A DNA stretch of 64,000 nucleotides from UBA5734 sp964528645 (GTDB lineage Bacteria; Bacillota; Clostridia; Saccharofermentanales; UBA5734): the NCBI GenBank assembly GCA_964528645.1, contig CAZGSR010000008.1, positions 1 through 64,000 of the forward strand. Direction: 5' to 3'. The notes under the pieces are model-generated. The model made no database searches and was not told the origin of the DNA. It worked only from the letters and a program-made list of their open reading frames with translations. The first letter of the stretch is position 1. Each line of letters begins with the position of its first letter. Of the stretch, positions 9,135 to 16,948 are shown piece after piece. The position numbers and the translations under genes are program-made.

Positions 9135-10580
9135 ATGTCAAGAAGGTTTCTAATTTTTTTGGCATTAACGATACTTCTCTGCACTAGTGGCTGGCGCACT
9201 GCCACGAAAGTGGGCAGCCAGAGTCTGTTGAGTACTACCTATGAGCAGTCCGGCGGCCGCTACACCGGCAAAGTTCTGAAGGACGTCTATGGCAATGGCC
9301 AGGAAGTCTCCTACGACTACGACAATGACAACAGGATCACCGGTATCCGTCTGAACGGCACCTTACGCTATGAATACGCCTACGATGCTAACAGTGAACT
9401 GAGCTATGTCAAGGATGTCCGTGACGGCAATATCGTCTGGACAGTGAAAGACCTGGCCGGACGTTTGAGCGAAGTGCGTTCCAGTGATGGATCCGTCGCT
9501 CGCTACACCTACAACAGCGCCAGCCAGTTCACAAAATTGACCGAGATCCTGTCCGGCAATACCCTGACCACCGAGTATGGCTACGATAACGACGAACGCC
9601 CGACGACAGCAAAGTATCAGACGAATTATCTCCAGACCACCAACTATGACTCGGTGATCGACCGGGTTAGCAGCGTCGTACGCAATGTCAGTGGCACCGA
9701 CCGCCTGACCACGTCCTTTACCTACGCTTCGGGCGCGTCTGGAAACTCGACGACCAGCAAGCGGATCTCCGCCCTGACCAATACCGGCAAGAGCGCGATC
9801 AATTACAGCTATGACAGCCTGGGCAATATTTCCGTGATCACCCAGGGCAGCGACCGGATCGAATACTATTACGATGGCTTGAGCCAGCTGGTTCGTGAGA
9901 ACTACTCGGTTGGCAGCACCAGCTACACCCGGACCTTCACCTACGATGCCGGCGGCAACATCCAGAGCCGGAACAACTACCCCTACACCACCGGCAACGG
10001 CACGCTCGGCACACCAACTTCCACAGATAGCTACGGTTATGACACAACCTGGCGCGACAAGCTGGTTTCCTTCAATGGCCAGTCGATTACCTATGATGCG
10101 ATCGGCAATCCGACCAGCTATCTGGGCAAGACCCTGACCTGGACGATGGGTCGTCAGCTGGAAAGTCTGTCGGATGCCAGCAACAGCATCCAGTACACCT
10201 ACAACGAAAACGGCATCCGGACCAAGAAGACGGTCAACGGCACAACCACCACCTATCACCTGGTAGGTGATGTGGTAACGATGGAGCAAACCGGCAGCCA
10301 GACCCCGATCTACTATGCCTATGACGCTTCAGGTAACCTGTTCCTGATCAACTATGGCGGTCAGAACTACTTCTATGTCCGCAATGCTCAGAATGACATC
10401 ATCGGATTGGTGGATGCCAGTGGCAACTGGGTAGTAGAATACCAGTATGACGCATGGGGCAAGCTCCTGGGTATGTCGGGCACCTTGGCAAACACTCTGG
10501 GACAGGCGAATCCTTATCGCTACCGGGGTTATAGGTATGATGCTGAGACTGGGCTGTATTACCTGAACAGTCGGTATTAA
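9135..10580 (+). CDS. Orphan RHS core fragment without a toxin tip
   Basis: The 481-residue product is a partial second copy of the RHS core. Its first 18 residues (MSRRFLIFLALTILLCTS) are unrelated to RHS and look like a signal sequence or the start of another gene, fused in frame at 9189. The match to copy A ends abruptly at GLYYLNSRY, just where YYDPQ should follow, because the next base belongs to the broken metallo-beta-lactamase gene. In RHS loci, displaced core-plus-tip modules act as reservoirs that can recombine with the main gene. This one has lost its tip, so it is probably inactive as a toxin. Many synonymous but few amino-acid changes suggest it was under selection for some time. 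Confidence 0.75.
   Translation: MSRRFLIFLALTILLCTSGWRTATKVGSQSLLSTTYEQSGGRYTGKVLKDVYGNGQEVSYDYDNDNRITGIRLNGTLRYEYAYDANSELSYVKDVRDGNIVWTVKDLAGRLSEVRSSDGSVARYTYNSASQFTKLTEILSGNTLTTEYGYDNDERPTTAKYQTNYLQTTNYDSVIDRVSSVVRNVSGTDRLTTSFTYASGASGNSTTSKRISALTNTGKSAINYSYDSLGNISVITQGSDRIEYYYDGLSQLVRENYSVGSTSYTRTFTYDAGGNIQSRNNYPYTTGNGTLGTPTSTDSYGYDTTWRDKLVSFNGQSITYDAIGNPTSYLGKTLTWTMGRQLESLSDASNSIQYTYNENGIRTKKTVNGTTTTYHLVGDVVTMEQTGSQTPIYYAYDASGNLFLINYGGQNYFYVRNAQNDIIGLVDASGNWVVEYQYDAWGKLLGMSGTLANTLGQANPYRYRGYRYDAETGLYYLNSRY
9189..10579 (+). repeat. RHS core repeat, copy B
   Basis: Same length as copy A (1391 bp) with no gaps. The left edge is at the GGC TGG CGC codons and the right edge at GGTATTA, followed directly by metallo-beta-lactamase sequence on the opposite strand. 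Confidence 0.9.
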
Positions 10581-11280
10581 GCTCAGCATCGGCTGATGAA
10601 TCTCCCATGATCACGAAGTGGGTCTGGCCAAACTCGACCCGGATTGCCAGCGAATCGTCATTTTCATCTGGATTGCCATAAGATTCTGGCGCGATGAATG
10701 TCACAGTTGCATCACCGATGGGAAAAGACTGTCCGGCCTCTGGAACAGATTCCGGGATCGAATGATCCAGGATGAACGTCTTGAACGACTGGTAGACACG
10801 TGTATCAGTCGTGTAGTCGGCATCAAAGACCTGACGGACAGGAAAAGCATGGAGGATACCGACCAGGCCGTTCAGATGATCGGCATCGTAATGGGAGGAA
10901 ATCATCACATCGACCTGATCGATGGCCAGCTTTTTCAGGTAAGCAACCACGTATGACGAAGCCTCCCGGCCGCCGCCGTCAAAAACCATCACCTGGTTGT
11001 TGATCTGGAACAGCACAGCAGATCCTTGGCCCACGTCGAGAAAATGGACCGTCATTTCGCCTGAAACAGGCTGGGTGCGTTCTTCTGAATGTGCTAGGGA
11101 TGCTTCTAACGTACCTCTCGGGGTTTCTTCGGTTAAATCATTTGATAATGAATCTGATGGATGTAACTCGACTCGCTCATACCCTGTTAGCAGGCCGGTT
11201 AGCAGACGGCTGGGGAAAACCGGTCCTGCCAGAGAAATCAAAAGGATCAGGATGATCAGGACAGGTCTTATGCGTTTCAA
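10580..11280 (-). pseudogene. Secreted ComEC-like metallo-beta-lactamase protein, C-terminus lost
   Basis: The gene starts at ATG 11280 with a hydrophobic signal peptide (residues 1-25). It then shows the ComEC-type beta-lactamase motifs FLDVGQGSAVLF, FDGGGREAS, SSHYDADHLNGL (metal ligands) and HFVIMGDSSADAE. After that last motif the frame passes straight into antisense RHS sequence and stops at 10399, so the C-terminal part that normally carries the final metal ligands (KVGHHGS-like) is absent. Such proteins are predicted phosphodiesterases or nucleases of unclear role and are commonly paired with DUF3006 proteins, one of which lies at 141-368. Truncation by the RHS copy is visible; loss of function is inferred. 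Confidence 0.8.
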
Positions 11281-11359
11281 TCAGTAACCTCGATCAATGG
11301 ATGACATCATGATAACATGAGCCACTCGTCAATTGATCAAAGCGCCTTTTCGTGATAAC

Positions 11360-11378
11360 ATTGTAATATCATTGTAAT
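11360..11378. promoter_or_regulatory. Direct repeats upstream of the AbrB/Doc operon
   Basis: ATTGTAAT occurs at 11360-11367 and 11371-11378, one helical turn apart, 32 bases before the antitoxin start. This suits autoregulation by an AbrB-type antitoxin, though binding is inferred. Confidence 0.45.
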
Positions 11379-11409
11379 TACTTTGATTAAAATTTTTTGA
11401 GGTATTCTT

Positions 11410-11637
11410 ATGATCAAGACACTGACCAAACATGGCAATAGCTTGGCCTTGATTATCGAAAAGCCGGTTTTAGAGCTATTGGGAGTGGATCCCGAAACGC
11501 CATTCAACATTACGACGGATGGCCAGGCTCTCATTCTGACTCCTGTCAAGGACGCGGGACGTGTCGAAGCTTTCCAATCTGCATTAGCCAAAGTGAACAA
11601 TCGTTATCCAAAGGCCTTGAAAACATTGGCAGAATAA
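11410..11637 (+). CDS. AbrB/MazE-type antitoxin
   Basis: A 75-residue swapped-hairpin DNA-binding antitoxin. Residues 1-45 show the family pattern (KTLTKHGNSLALIIEKPVLE, then a hydrophobic LGVDPETPFNITTDGQALIL). The C-terminal 30 residues would bind and block the toxin. A GAGG ribosome site precedes the ATG by 7 bases. The Doc gene starts 3 bases after its stop, the standard antitoxin-first order of a type II module. It probably represses its own promoter through the repeats just upstream. Confidence 0.88.
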   Translation: MIKTLTKHGNSLALIIEKPVLELLGVDPETPFNITTDGQALILTPVKDAGRVEAFQSALAKVNNRYPKALKTLAE

Positions 11638-11640
11638 CCT

Positions 11641-12030
11641 ATGGAAATTGTATTCCTGAGTTTTGCAGAAGTCATTGAAATACATCAGGATCAGATTCAT
11701 CGTTACGGCGGGGAATCTGGTCTTCGTGATATGGAACTGCTAAAGTCAGCGCTGGGAATGCCCTCAGCAACTTTCGGCGGCCAATTCCTGCATACGGATA
11801 TTTATGAAATGGCTGCTGCCTATCTTTTCCATCTGGTCCAAAATCATCCATTTGTCGATGGGAATAAGCGAGTCGGGGCGGTCTCTGCCTTGGTCTTTCT
11901 GCTTCTGAACGGTTATGAATTTGTAGCACCCGAGGATGAATTTGCCGAGATTGTTCTTAGTGTCGCCAGAGGGGAAATCGATAAAGCAGACGTTGCCATC
12001 TTTATACACCGTTGGAGCAGACTGCCGTGA
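11641..12030 (+). CDS. doc: Doc-type Fic-domain toxin
   Basis: A 129-residue Fic/Doc protein. The catalytic loop reads HPFVDGNKRVG with the active histidine at residue 69, and N and K in the expected places; the length matches Doc. Characterised Doc proteins phosphorylate elongation factor Tu and stop translation. There is no separate ribosome site and the gap to the antitoxin is only 3 bases, so translation is probably coupled. The stop overlaps the GTG start of the next gene. Confidence 0.9.
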   Translation: MEIVFLSFAEVIEIHQDQIHRYGGESGLRDMELLKSALGMPSATFGGQFLHTDIYEMAAAYLFHLVQNHPFVDGNKRVGAVSALVFLLLNGYEFVAPEDEFAEIVLSVARGEIDKADVAIFIHRWSRLP

Positions 12031-12623
12031 TCATCAAACAGCTAACGAGCCATGAAATCAGCGAGGTCTATCACCATCATCTCAAGTACGACTTCCCGGA
12101 CAACGAGCTTAAGCCGCTCTTTGTGATGAAGAATCTGGCCAAGCGCGATCTCTATCTCTGTTACGGCTTATTTGACAGCACAGACAACACTCTGAGAGCC
12201 TATGCCTTCCTGGCTCGTGCCCAGCAGGGCACCTGCCTGCTGCTCGACTATTTTGCTGCCGTTGCCGATGCCCGTGGCCTGGGTTTTGGCAGCCAGCTGC
12301 TGCAAGGACTAAGCAGCGAATTGCCTGATACGGCCGGGATCCTGGCCGAGGTTGAGCATGCTGCGGATGGCAGGGATACGGCCGAAAGGGAGACCCGGCA
12401 GCGCCGGATCGACTTCTACTGCCGCAATGGCTTTGTCCATAGCCGCGTGAACGGCGTGATTTTCGGGGTGCATTATGATATCGTCTATTTACCGATCCAG
12501 CATCCGGCCGACGATCCGTTCATCCTCAGGGAACTGGCTGAGCTGTACCGAACGATGCTGCCCAAATTCATGTTTGAGGCCAATGTCCACCTCGAAATCC
12601 GGGATGAACACGCAGAACCTTAA
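12027..12623 (+). CDS. GNAT-family acetyltransferase
   Basis: About 198 residues. The acetyl-CoA loop is recognisable in ARGLGFGSQLLQGL, followed by an acidic strand (ILAEVEHA) and the FYCRNGF segment typical of GNAT C-termini. The acceptor cannot be told. GTG 12027 overlaps the doc stop codon (GTGA) and has GGAG upstream; a TTG at 12012 would add five residues. The coupling suggests transcription with the toxin-antitoxin pair, without implying a shared function. Confidence 0.8.
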   Translation: MIIKQLTSHEISEVYHHHLKYDFPDNELKPLFVMKNLAKRDLYLCYGLFDSTDNTLRAYAFLARAQQGTCLLLDYFAAVADARGLGFGSQLLQGLSSELPDTAGILAEVEHAADGRDTAERETRQRRIDFYCRNGFVHSRVNGVIFGVHYDIVYLPIQHPADDPFILRELAELYRTMLPKFMFEANVHLEIRDEHAEP

Positions 12624-12642
12624 GCAAGAAAGTTGACTGTTC

Positions 12643-13443
12643 ATGCCCAGACAAGCCGTCATCGATATTCATGCCCATGTTTTTCCGGAGAAAATTGCCC
12701 AGTTGGCGGTCGCCTCGATCAGCGACTTTTACGAGATCCCGATGGCCAGCCCCGGTACCGTCAGCGATTTGCTCGCCGCAAACGAGCTGGCAGGCGTTGA
12801 TTTCAGTGTCGTTTTTTCAACTGCAACCCGTTTGGTGCAGGTCGAGTCGATCAATCGTTTCATGGCCGAATGCCAGCAGGTGCCTGCCCTGATCGGATTC
12901 GGCACCTTGCATCCTGATATGTCCGCTAGCGAAATTCATGAAACGCTGGACATCATCCTCGGCAACGATCTGCGTGGAATCAAGATGCACCCCGATTTCC
13001 AGCAAATGGAAGCAGATTCATCTTTCATGCATGAGCTCTGCCGTCAGCTGCAAGGACGGCTGCCCATCCTGATGCATGCCGGCGATCCGCGCTATGACTA
13101 CTCACATCCTAAAAGGATCCGCAACCTGGCGCTCGCTTTTCCAGATACTCAGTTTATCGCCGCCCATTTTGGCGGCTGGAGCCAGTGGCCGGAAGCCATC
13201 GAATCTCTCGCTGGCCTTCCCAATCTCTTTGTCGATACCAGCAGCTCTCTGCCTTTCATGCCAGTGGAAGAAATCCTCCGGCTGATCGACGCGTTCGGCA
13301 TCGACCGGATCCTTTTTGGCTCCGACTACCCGATGTGGCAACCAGCTGATGAGGTTCGACTGATCGAGGCTCTGGGCTTGTCTGCGCCAGAAAAGCAAGC
13401 TATTTTCTGGGACAACAGCTCGAGGCTGCTTGGGCTGATGTGA
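12643..13443 (+). CDS. Amidohydrolase-2 family metal-dependent hydrolase
   Basis: A 266-residue TIM-barrel protein of the amidohydrolase-2 (ACMSD-like) group. Metal ligands are visible as HAHVFP (residues 9-11), the MHPDF strand, MHAGD, AAHFGG and FGSDYPMW near the C-terminus. Members hydrolyse or decarboxylate small carboxylated aromatics and related substrates; the substrate here is unknown. It starts 20 bases after the acetyltransferase and may share its transcript. No strong ribosome site is visible. Confidence 0.82.
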   Translation: MPRQAVIDIHAHVFPEKIAQLAVASISDFYEIPMASPGTVSDLLAANELAGVDFSVVFSTATRLVQVESINRFMAECQQVPALIGFGTLHPDMSASEIHETLDIILGNDLRGIKMHPDFQQMEADSSFMHELCRQLQGRLPILMHAGDPRYDYSHPKRIRNLALAFPDTQFIAAHFGGWSQWPEAIESLAGLPNLFVDTSSSLPFMPVEEILRLIDAFGIDRILFGSDYPMWQPADEVRLIEALGLSAPEKQAIFWDNSSRLLGLM

Positions 13444-13545
13444 TGGTCTGCTCAGGCCCTCATCTCCCCTATCCGAAGCAATTTTTGTGCATAATACACA
13501 GTTTCAGAGCGCAAATTCACACATAAAGCCGATGATTCTCCGTGA

Positions 13546-13574
13546 TTGACAGCAGGTTACCCGGGTGCTAAGAT
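13546..13574 (+). promoter_or_regulatory. Strong sigma-A-like promoter of the adhE leader
   Basis: TTGACA at 13546-13551 and TAAGAT at 13569-13574 have exact 17-base spacing. Transcription would begin near 13581, about 385 bases before adhE. Confidence 0.75.
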
Positions 13575-13580
13575 CGAATT

Positions 13581-13594
13581 CGTAAACGTTTTCG
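13581..13594. promoter_or_regulatory. cre-like operator at the predicted adhE transcription start
   Basis: CGTAAACGTTTTCG resembles the CcpA/LacI-family box (TGWNANCGNTNWCA), failing only at the outer bases. It covers the predicted start point, a position where a bound regulator would repress. AAACGTTTTCG recurs upstream of the sugar symporter at 48180-48190. Confidence 0.5.
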
Positions 13595-13814
13595 GCGCTT
13601 GAATGAGCCGCATCGTTTCCGCCTGTTTTTCGCGCAACAAAGGTTTTCGCAAACATTTTTGCGCCAGAAACCACAATTGAATCAGAAGGTTCAAGTCCAG
13701 AAAATCTAAGGGCAAAGGCAAAATAGCCTACGATTTCCAGACCATCGAGTTTGCATGAGAAATGAGCAAGCTTTCCGTGTTTGAGAAGAACCTGGTTGAC
13801 TTTGCTTGCCTTTC

Positions 13815-13860
13815 AGACAAGCGCTTGTTGCCAGATCTTCACGCGCTTGTCTTTTTTTTT
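13815..13860 (+). terminator. Intrinsic terminator inside the adhE leader
   Basis: AGACAAGCGC (13815-13824) pairs perfectly with GCGCTTGTCT (13843-13852), followed by nine T residues. It lies between the adhE promoter and the adhE start. Confidence 0.88.
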
Positions 13861-13965
13861 GCAACAATTTTGGATCATGAACTTGAAGAAGCACCTGTCC
13901 GTCGCGAAGCAGGGGTTTCCTGAGAGGATACCGTCACCCAAACCAGATCGGAGAAAGAGGTTTTT

Positions 13966-16545
13966 ATGAAGGTCACCAATCTTGAAGAATTGCACATCCG
14001 AATGGCCCAGATCCGGGAAGCTCAGAAAGTATTTGCGACTTATTCACAATCCCAGGTTGACGAAATTTTTCGGCAGGCGTCCAAAGCGGCTAACAACGCC
14101 CGCATCTCCCTGGCCAAGCAAGCCGTTGCAGAAACGGGTATGGGCATCGTCGAGGACAAAGTCATCAAAAACCATTTCGCCTCGGAATACATCTATAACC
14201 AGTACAAGGATGACAAGACCTGTGGTGTCATCGACCGGGATCCAGCCTTCGGCATCACCAAAATCGCCGAACCAGTCGGTGTTGTCGCAGCCATCATTCC
14301 GACCACCAATCCGACCTCCACGGCGATCTTCAAATCGCTGATTGCTCTCAAGACCAGAAACGGCATCATATTTTCCCCACATCCACGAGCTAAGAATTGC
14401 ACGATCGAAGCTGCCCGTATTGTCCTCGAAGCTGCGGTCAAAGCCGGCGCCCCGGAGGGAATCATCGGCTGGATCGACCAGCCCAGTGTGGAACTGTCCA
14501 ACACCGTTATGCAGCTCTGCGACCTGACGTTGGCTACCGGGGGACCTGGCATGGTCAAGGCGGCCTATTCCTCAGGCAAACCAGCGATTGGTGTCGGGGC
14601 TGGCAATACCCCGGCCATCATCGACGAGACCGCTCACCTCAAAATGGCAGTCAGTTCGATCCTGCTGTCCAAGAGCTTTGACAATGGTGTCATCTGCGCT
14701 TCTGAACAGTCGGTTCTGGTCCTCGATGAAGTCTATGTCGCGGTCCGGCAGGAATTCATCGACCGCGGAGCGCACCTGCTCAATGCGGACGAGATTGACG
14801 CTGTCCGGAAAATCATCCTGGTCAAAGGTAGCATCAATGCCAAGATCGTCGGGCAGTCGGCAGCCACGATTGCTGCTATGGCAGGTCTGACGGTGCCTGA
14901 AGAAACGAAAGTCCTGATTGGCGAAGTGGAATCAGTCGAGCTCGATGAGCCTTTCAGCCATGAAAAATTGTCGCCTGTCCTGGCCATGTACCGGGTTGGC
15001 AGCTTTACTGAAGCTTTGGACAAAGCCGCCCGCCTGGTCGAATTGGGTGGCATGGGCCATACCTCGGTCCTCTACACCGATCCAGCCAAGTCCAAGGACC
15101 GTGTAGCCGCCTTTGGTGCACGGATGAAAACGGGGCGCACCATCATCAACATGCCATCTTCACATGGCGCGATCGGCGACCTCTACAACTTCAAACTGGC
15201 CCCCTCTCTGACTCTCGGCTGTGGCAGCTGGGGTGGCAATTCGATTTCGGAAAATGTCGGAGTCAAGCACCTGATGAATATCAAGACAGTCGCCGAGAGG
15301 AGAGAAAACATGTTGTGGTATCGGGTTCCGAACCGGGTCTATTTCAAATCAGGCTGTCTGGGCGTAGCGATCAGGGAGTTGAAAGACCTGGGGAAAAAGC
15401 GGGCCATCATCGTCACGGACAAGGTGCTCTACGACTTAGGTTATGCTGAAACAGTGATCAACCAGCTCAAAGACATGGGGATTGATGTCAAGGTGTTTTC
15501 TGACGTGGAGCCGGATCCGACCCTGGCCATTGCCCGCAGGGGCGCCGCAGATATGCAGAGCTTCCAGCCCGATGTCATCCTTGCCTTGGGTGGCGGTTCG
15601 CCGATCGATGCGGCAAAGATCATGTGGGTGATGTATGAGCATCCGGAAATCGAATTCGAAGATCTGGCCATGCGTTTCATGGATATCCGCAAACGCGTCT
15701 TCGCCTTCCCCACCATGGGCAAGAAGGCCTCCTTTGTCGCGATCCCGACCACAGCTGGAACAGGTTCCGAGGTCACACCCTTCGCGGTCATCACCGATGA
15801 AAAAACCGGCATCAAATATCCGCTGGCAGACTATGAACTGACTCCTGGCATGGCAATCATCGATACCGAGCTCATGATGGCGATGCCCAGGGGATTGACG
15901 GCCGCATCCGGCATCGATGCCCTGACCCATGCTTTGGAGGCTTATGTGTCTGTGCTCGCGTCGGAATTCACGAATGGCCAGGCACTCGAAGCGATCCGGC
16001 TGATTTTCAAATACCTGCCTCAGGCCTATGCCGAAGGGGCTACGAACATCAAGGCACGTGAAAAAATGGCCCATGCTTCGGCCATGGCAGGCATGGCTTT
16101 CGCCAATGCCTTCCTCGGTATCTGCCACTCGATGGCCCACAAACTCGGGGCCACCCACAAGCTGGCCCATGGAGTCGCCAATGCGCTTTTAATCGGCGAA
16201 GTGATCCGCTTCAATGCCGTGGATGATCCCAGGAAACAGGCTGCATTCCCGCAATACAAATACCCCAATGCCAAGTGGCGTTATGCCCGGATCGCCGACT
16301 ATCTGCAACTGGGTGGCGAAACGGACGAAGACAAGGTCGAGCGCCTGATCGAAGCCATCGAGGATCTCAAGGCCAAGGTCAGCATCCCAAAATCCATCCG
16401 CGAAGCCGGCGTGTCTGAGCACGCGTTCTTTTCCTCGCTGGATGAAATGAGCGAGCAAGCCTTCGATGACCAGTGCACCGGCGCCAATCCCCGCTATCCG
16501 CTGATCTCGGAACTGAAAACACTATACGTCCAGGCCTTCCGTTAA
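13966..16545 (+). CDS. adhE: Bifunctional acetaldehyde-CoA / alcohol dehydrogenase
   Basis: This 859-residue enzyme reduces acetyl-CoA to acetaldehyde and then to ethanol with two NADH, re-oxidising fermentation cofactors. The N-terminal half (about 1-440) is an aldehyde dehydrogenase with the catalytic cysteine C244 in GVICASEQS. The C-terminal half is an iron-dependent alcohol dehydrogenase with ALGGGSPIDAAK, TTAGTGSEVTPF and the iron-site histidines in GICHSMAHKLGATHKLAHG. Length and domain order are standard. The ATG follows GAAAGAGG. Such proteins form cytoplasmic spirosome filaments. Expression is probably set by the promoter, operator and terminator in the leader. Confidence 0.97.
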   Translation: MKVTNLEELHIRMAQIREAQKVFATYSQSQVDEIFRQASKAANNARISLAKQAVAETGMGIVEDKVIKNHFASEYIYNQYKDDKTCGVIDRDPAFGITKIAEPVGVVAAIIPTTNPTSTAIFKSLIALKTRNGIIFSPHPRAKNCTIEAARIVLEAAVKAGAPEGIIGWIDQPSVELSNTVMQLCDLTLATGGPGMVKAAYSSGKPAIGVGAGNTPAIIDETAHLKMAVSSILLSKSFDNGVICASEQSVLVLDEVYVAVRQEFIDRGAHLLNADEIDAVRKIILVKGSINAKIVGQSAATIAAMAGLTVPEETKVLIGEVESVELDEPFSHEKLSPVLAMYRVGSFTEALDKAARLVELGGMGHTSVLYTDPAKSKDRVAAFGARMKTGRTIINMPSSHGAIGDLYNFKLAPSLTLGCGSWGGNSISENVGVKHLMNIKTVAERRENMLWYRVPNRVYFKSGCLGVAIRELKDLGKKRAIIVTDKVLYDLGYAETVINQLKDMGIDVKVFSDVEPDPTLAIARRGAADMQSFQPDVILALGGGSPIDAAKIMWVMYEHPEIEFEDLAMRFMDIRKRVFAFPTMGKKASFVAIPTTAGTGSEVTPFAVITDEKTGIKYPLADYELTPGMAIIDTELMMAMPRGLTAASGIDALTHALEAYVSVLASEFTNGQALEAIRLIFKYLPQAYAEGATNIKAREKMAHASAMAGMAFANAFLGICHSMAHKLGATHKLAHGVANALLIGEVIRFNAVDDPRKQAAFPQYKYPNAKWRYARIADYLQLGGETDEDKVERLIEAIEDLKAKVSIPKSIREAGVSEHAFFSSLDEMSEQAFDDQCTGANPRYPLISELKTLYVQAFR

Positions 16546-16556
16546 GAGGTCCATGC

Positions 16557-16599
16557 AGGGTGGTGCCGGTGCACTCGGCATCACCCTGATACTCTTTTT
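16557..16599 (+). terminator. Intrinsic terminator after adhE
   Basis: AGGGTGGTGCCG and CGGCATCACCCT form a 12-bp stem with one mismatch, followed by GATACTCTTTTTC. Confidence 0.8.
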
Positions 16600-16661
16600 C
16601 ACGAGCGTGGTACAATTAAGGCAGAACTTCATGCCAAATCCATTCAAGGAGGTCCACGCTT

Positions 16662-16874
16662 ATGAAACTCAGTGCCAGGAATCAACTCAAGGGTAAAATT
16701 GTCACGATCAAAGAAGGTGCAGTCAATGCGATTGTTGTCCTCGATATTGGCGGCGGCAACCAGATCAGCGCCACCATTTCCATGGATTCGGTCAAGGATT
16801 TGAATCTGACAGTAGGTTCACAAGCCTATGCGGTGATCAAAGCGACGTCTGTCATGATCGGTGTGGACGTGTAA
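16662..16874 (+). CDS. Mop/TOBE-domain molybdate-binding protein
   Basis: A 70-residue single Mop domain (MKLSARNQLKGKIVTIKEGAVN start, IGGGNQISATIS, and the C-terminal VIKATSVMIGVD signature). Molbindins bind molybdate or tungstate as oligomers and store or deliver it in the cytoplasm. A full AGGAGG lies 9 bases before the ATG. No molybdenum-cofactor gene is next to it in this window. Confidence 0.92.
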   Translation: MKLSARNQLKGKIVTIKEGAVNAIVVLDIGGGNQISATISMDSVKDLNLTVGSQAYAVIKATSVMIGVDV

Positions 16875-16948
16875 GAGCAACAGGCAGACTACTTGTATTT
16901 CCATCCAGCCTTTGAACCATCCCTAACGCTGAGCTGGTTCTTGGATAT

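Larger units (their letters stand above)
13581..13860 (+). ncRNA. Terminated leader RNA or small RNA upstream of adhE
   Basis: The 522-base gap 13444-13965 holds no credible gene. A strong promoter, an operator and, 235 bases later, a near-perfect intrinsic terminator define a transcript of about 275 nt ending before adhE. It contains several stem-forming segments, for example GGCAAAGGCAAAATAGCC around 13711-13728. It could be a riboswitch or attenuator leader regulating read-through into adhE, or a free small RNA. I could not match it to a known riboswitch class. Confidence 0.5.

Noticed and set aside
3876..10289. Long minus-strand open frames opposite the RHS genes (3876-4670, 6312-7520, 9363-10289)
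   Set aside because: They mirror the codon bias of the YD repeats, occur at the same place in both repeat copies, have no ribosome sites and encode low-complexity valine/isoleucine/glycine-rich products unlike any family.
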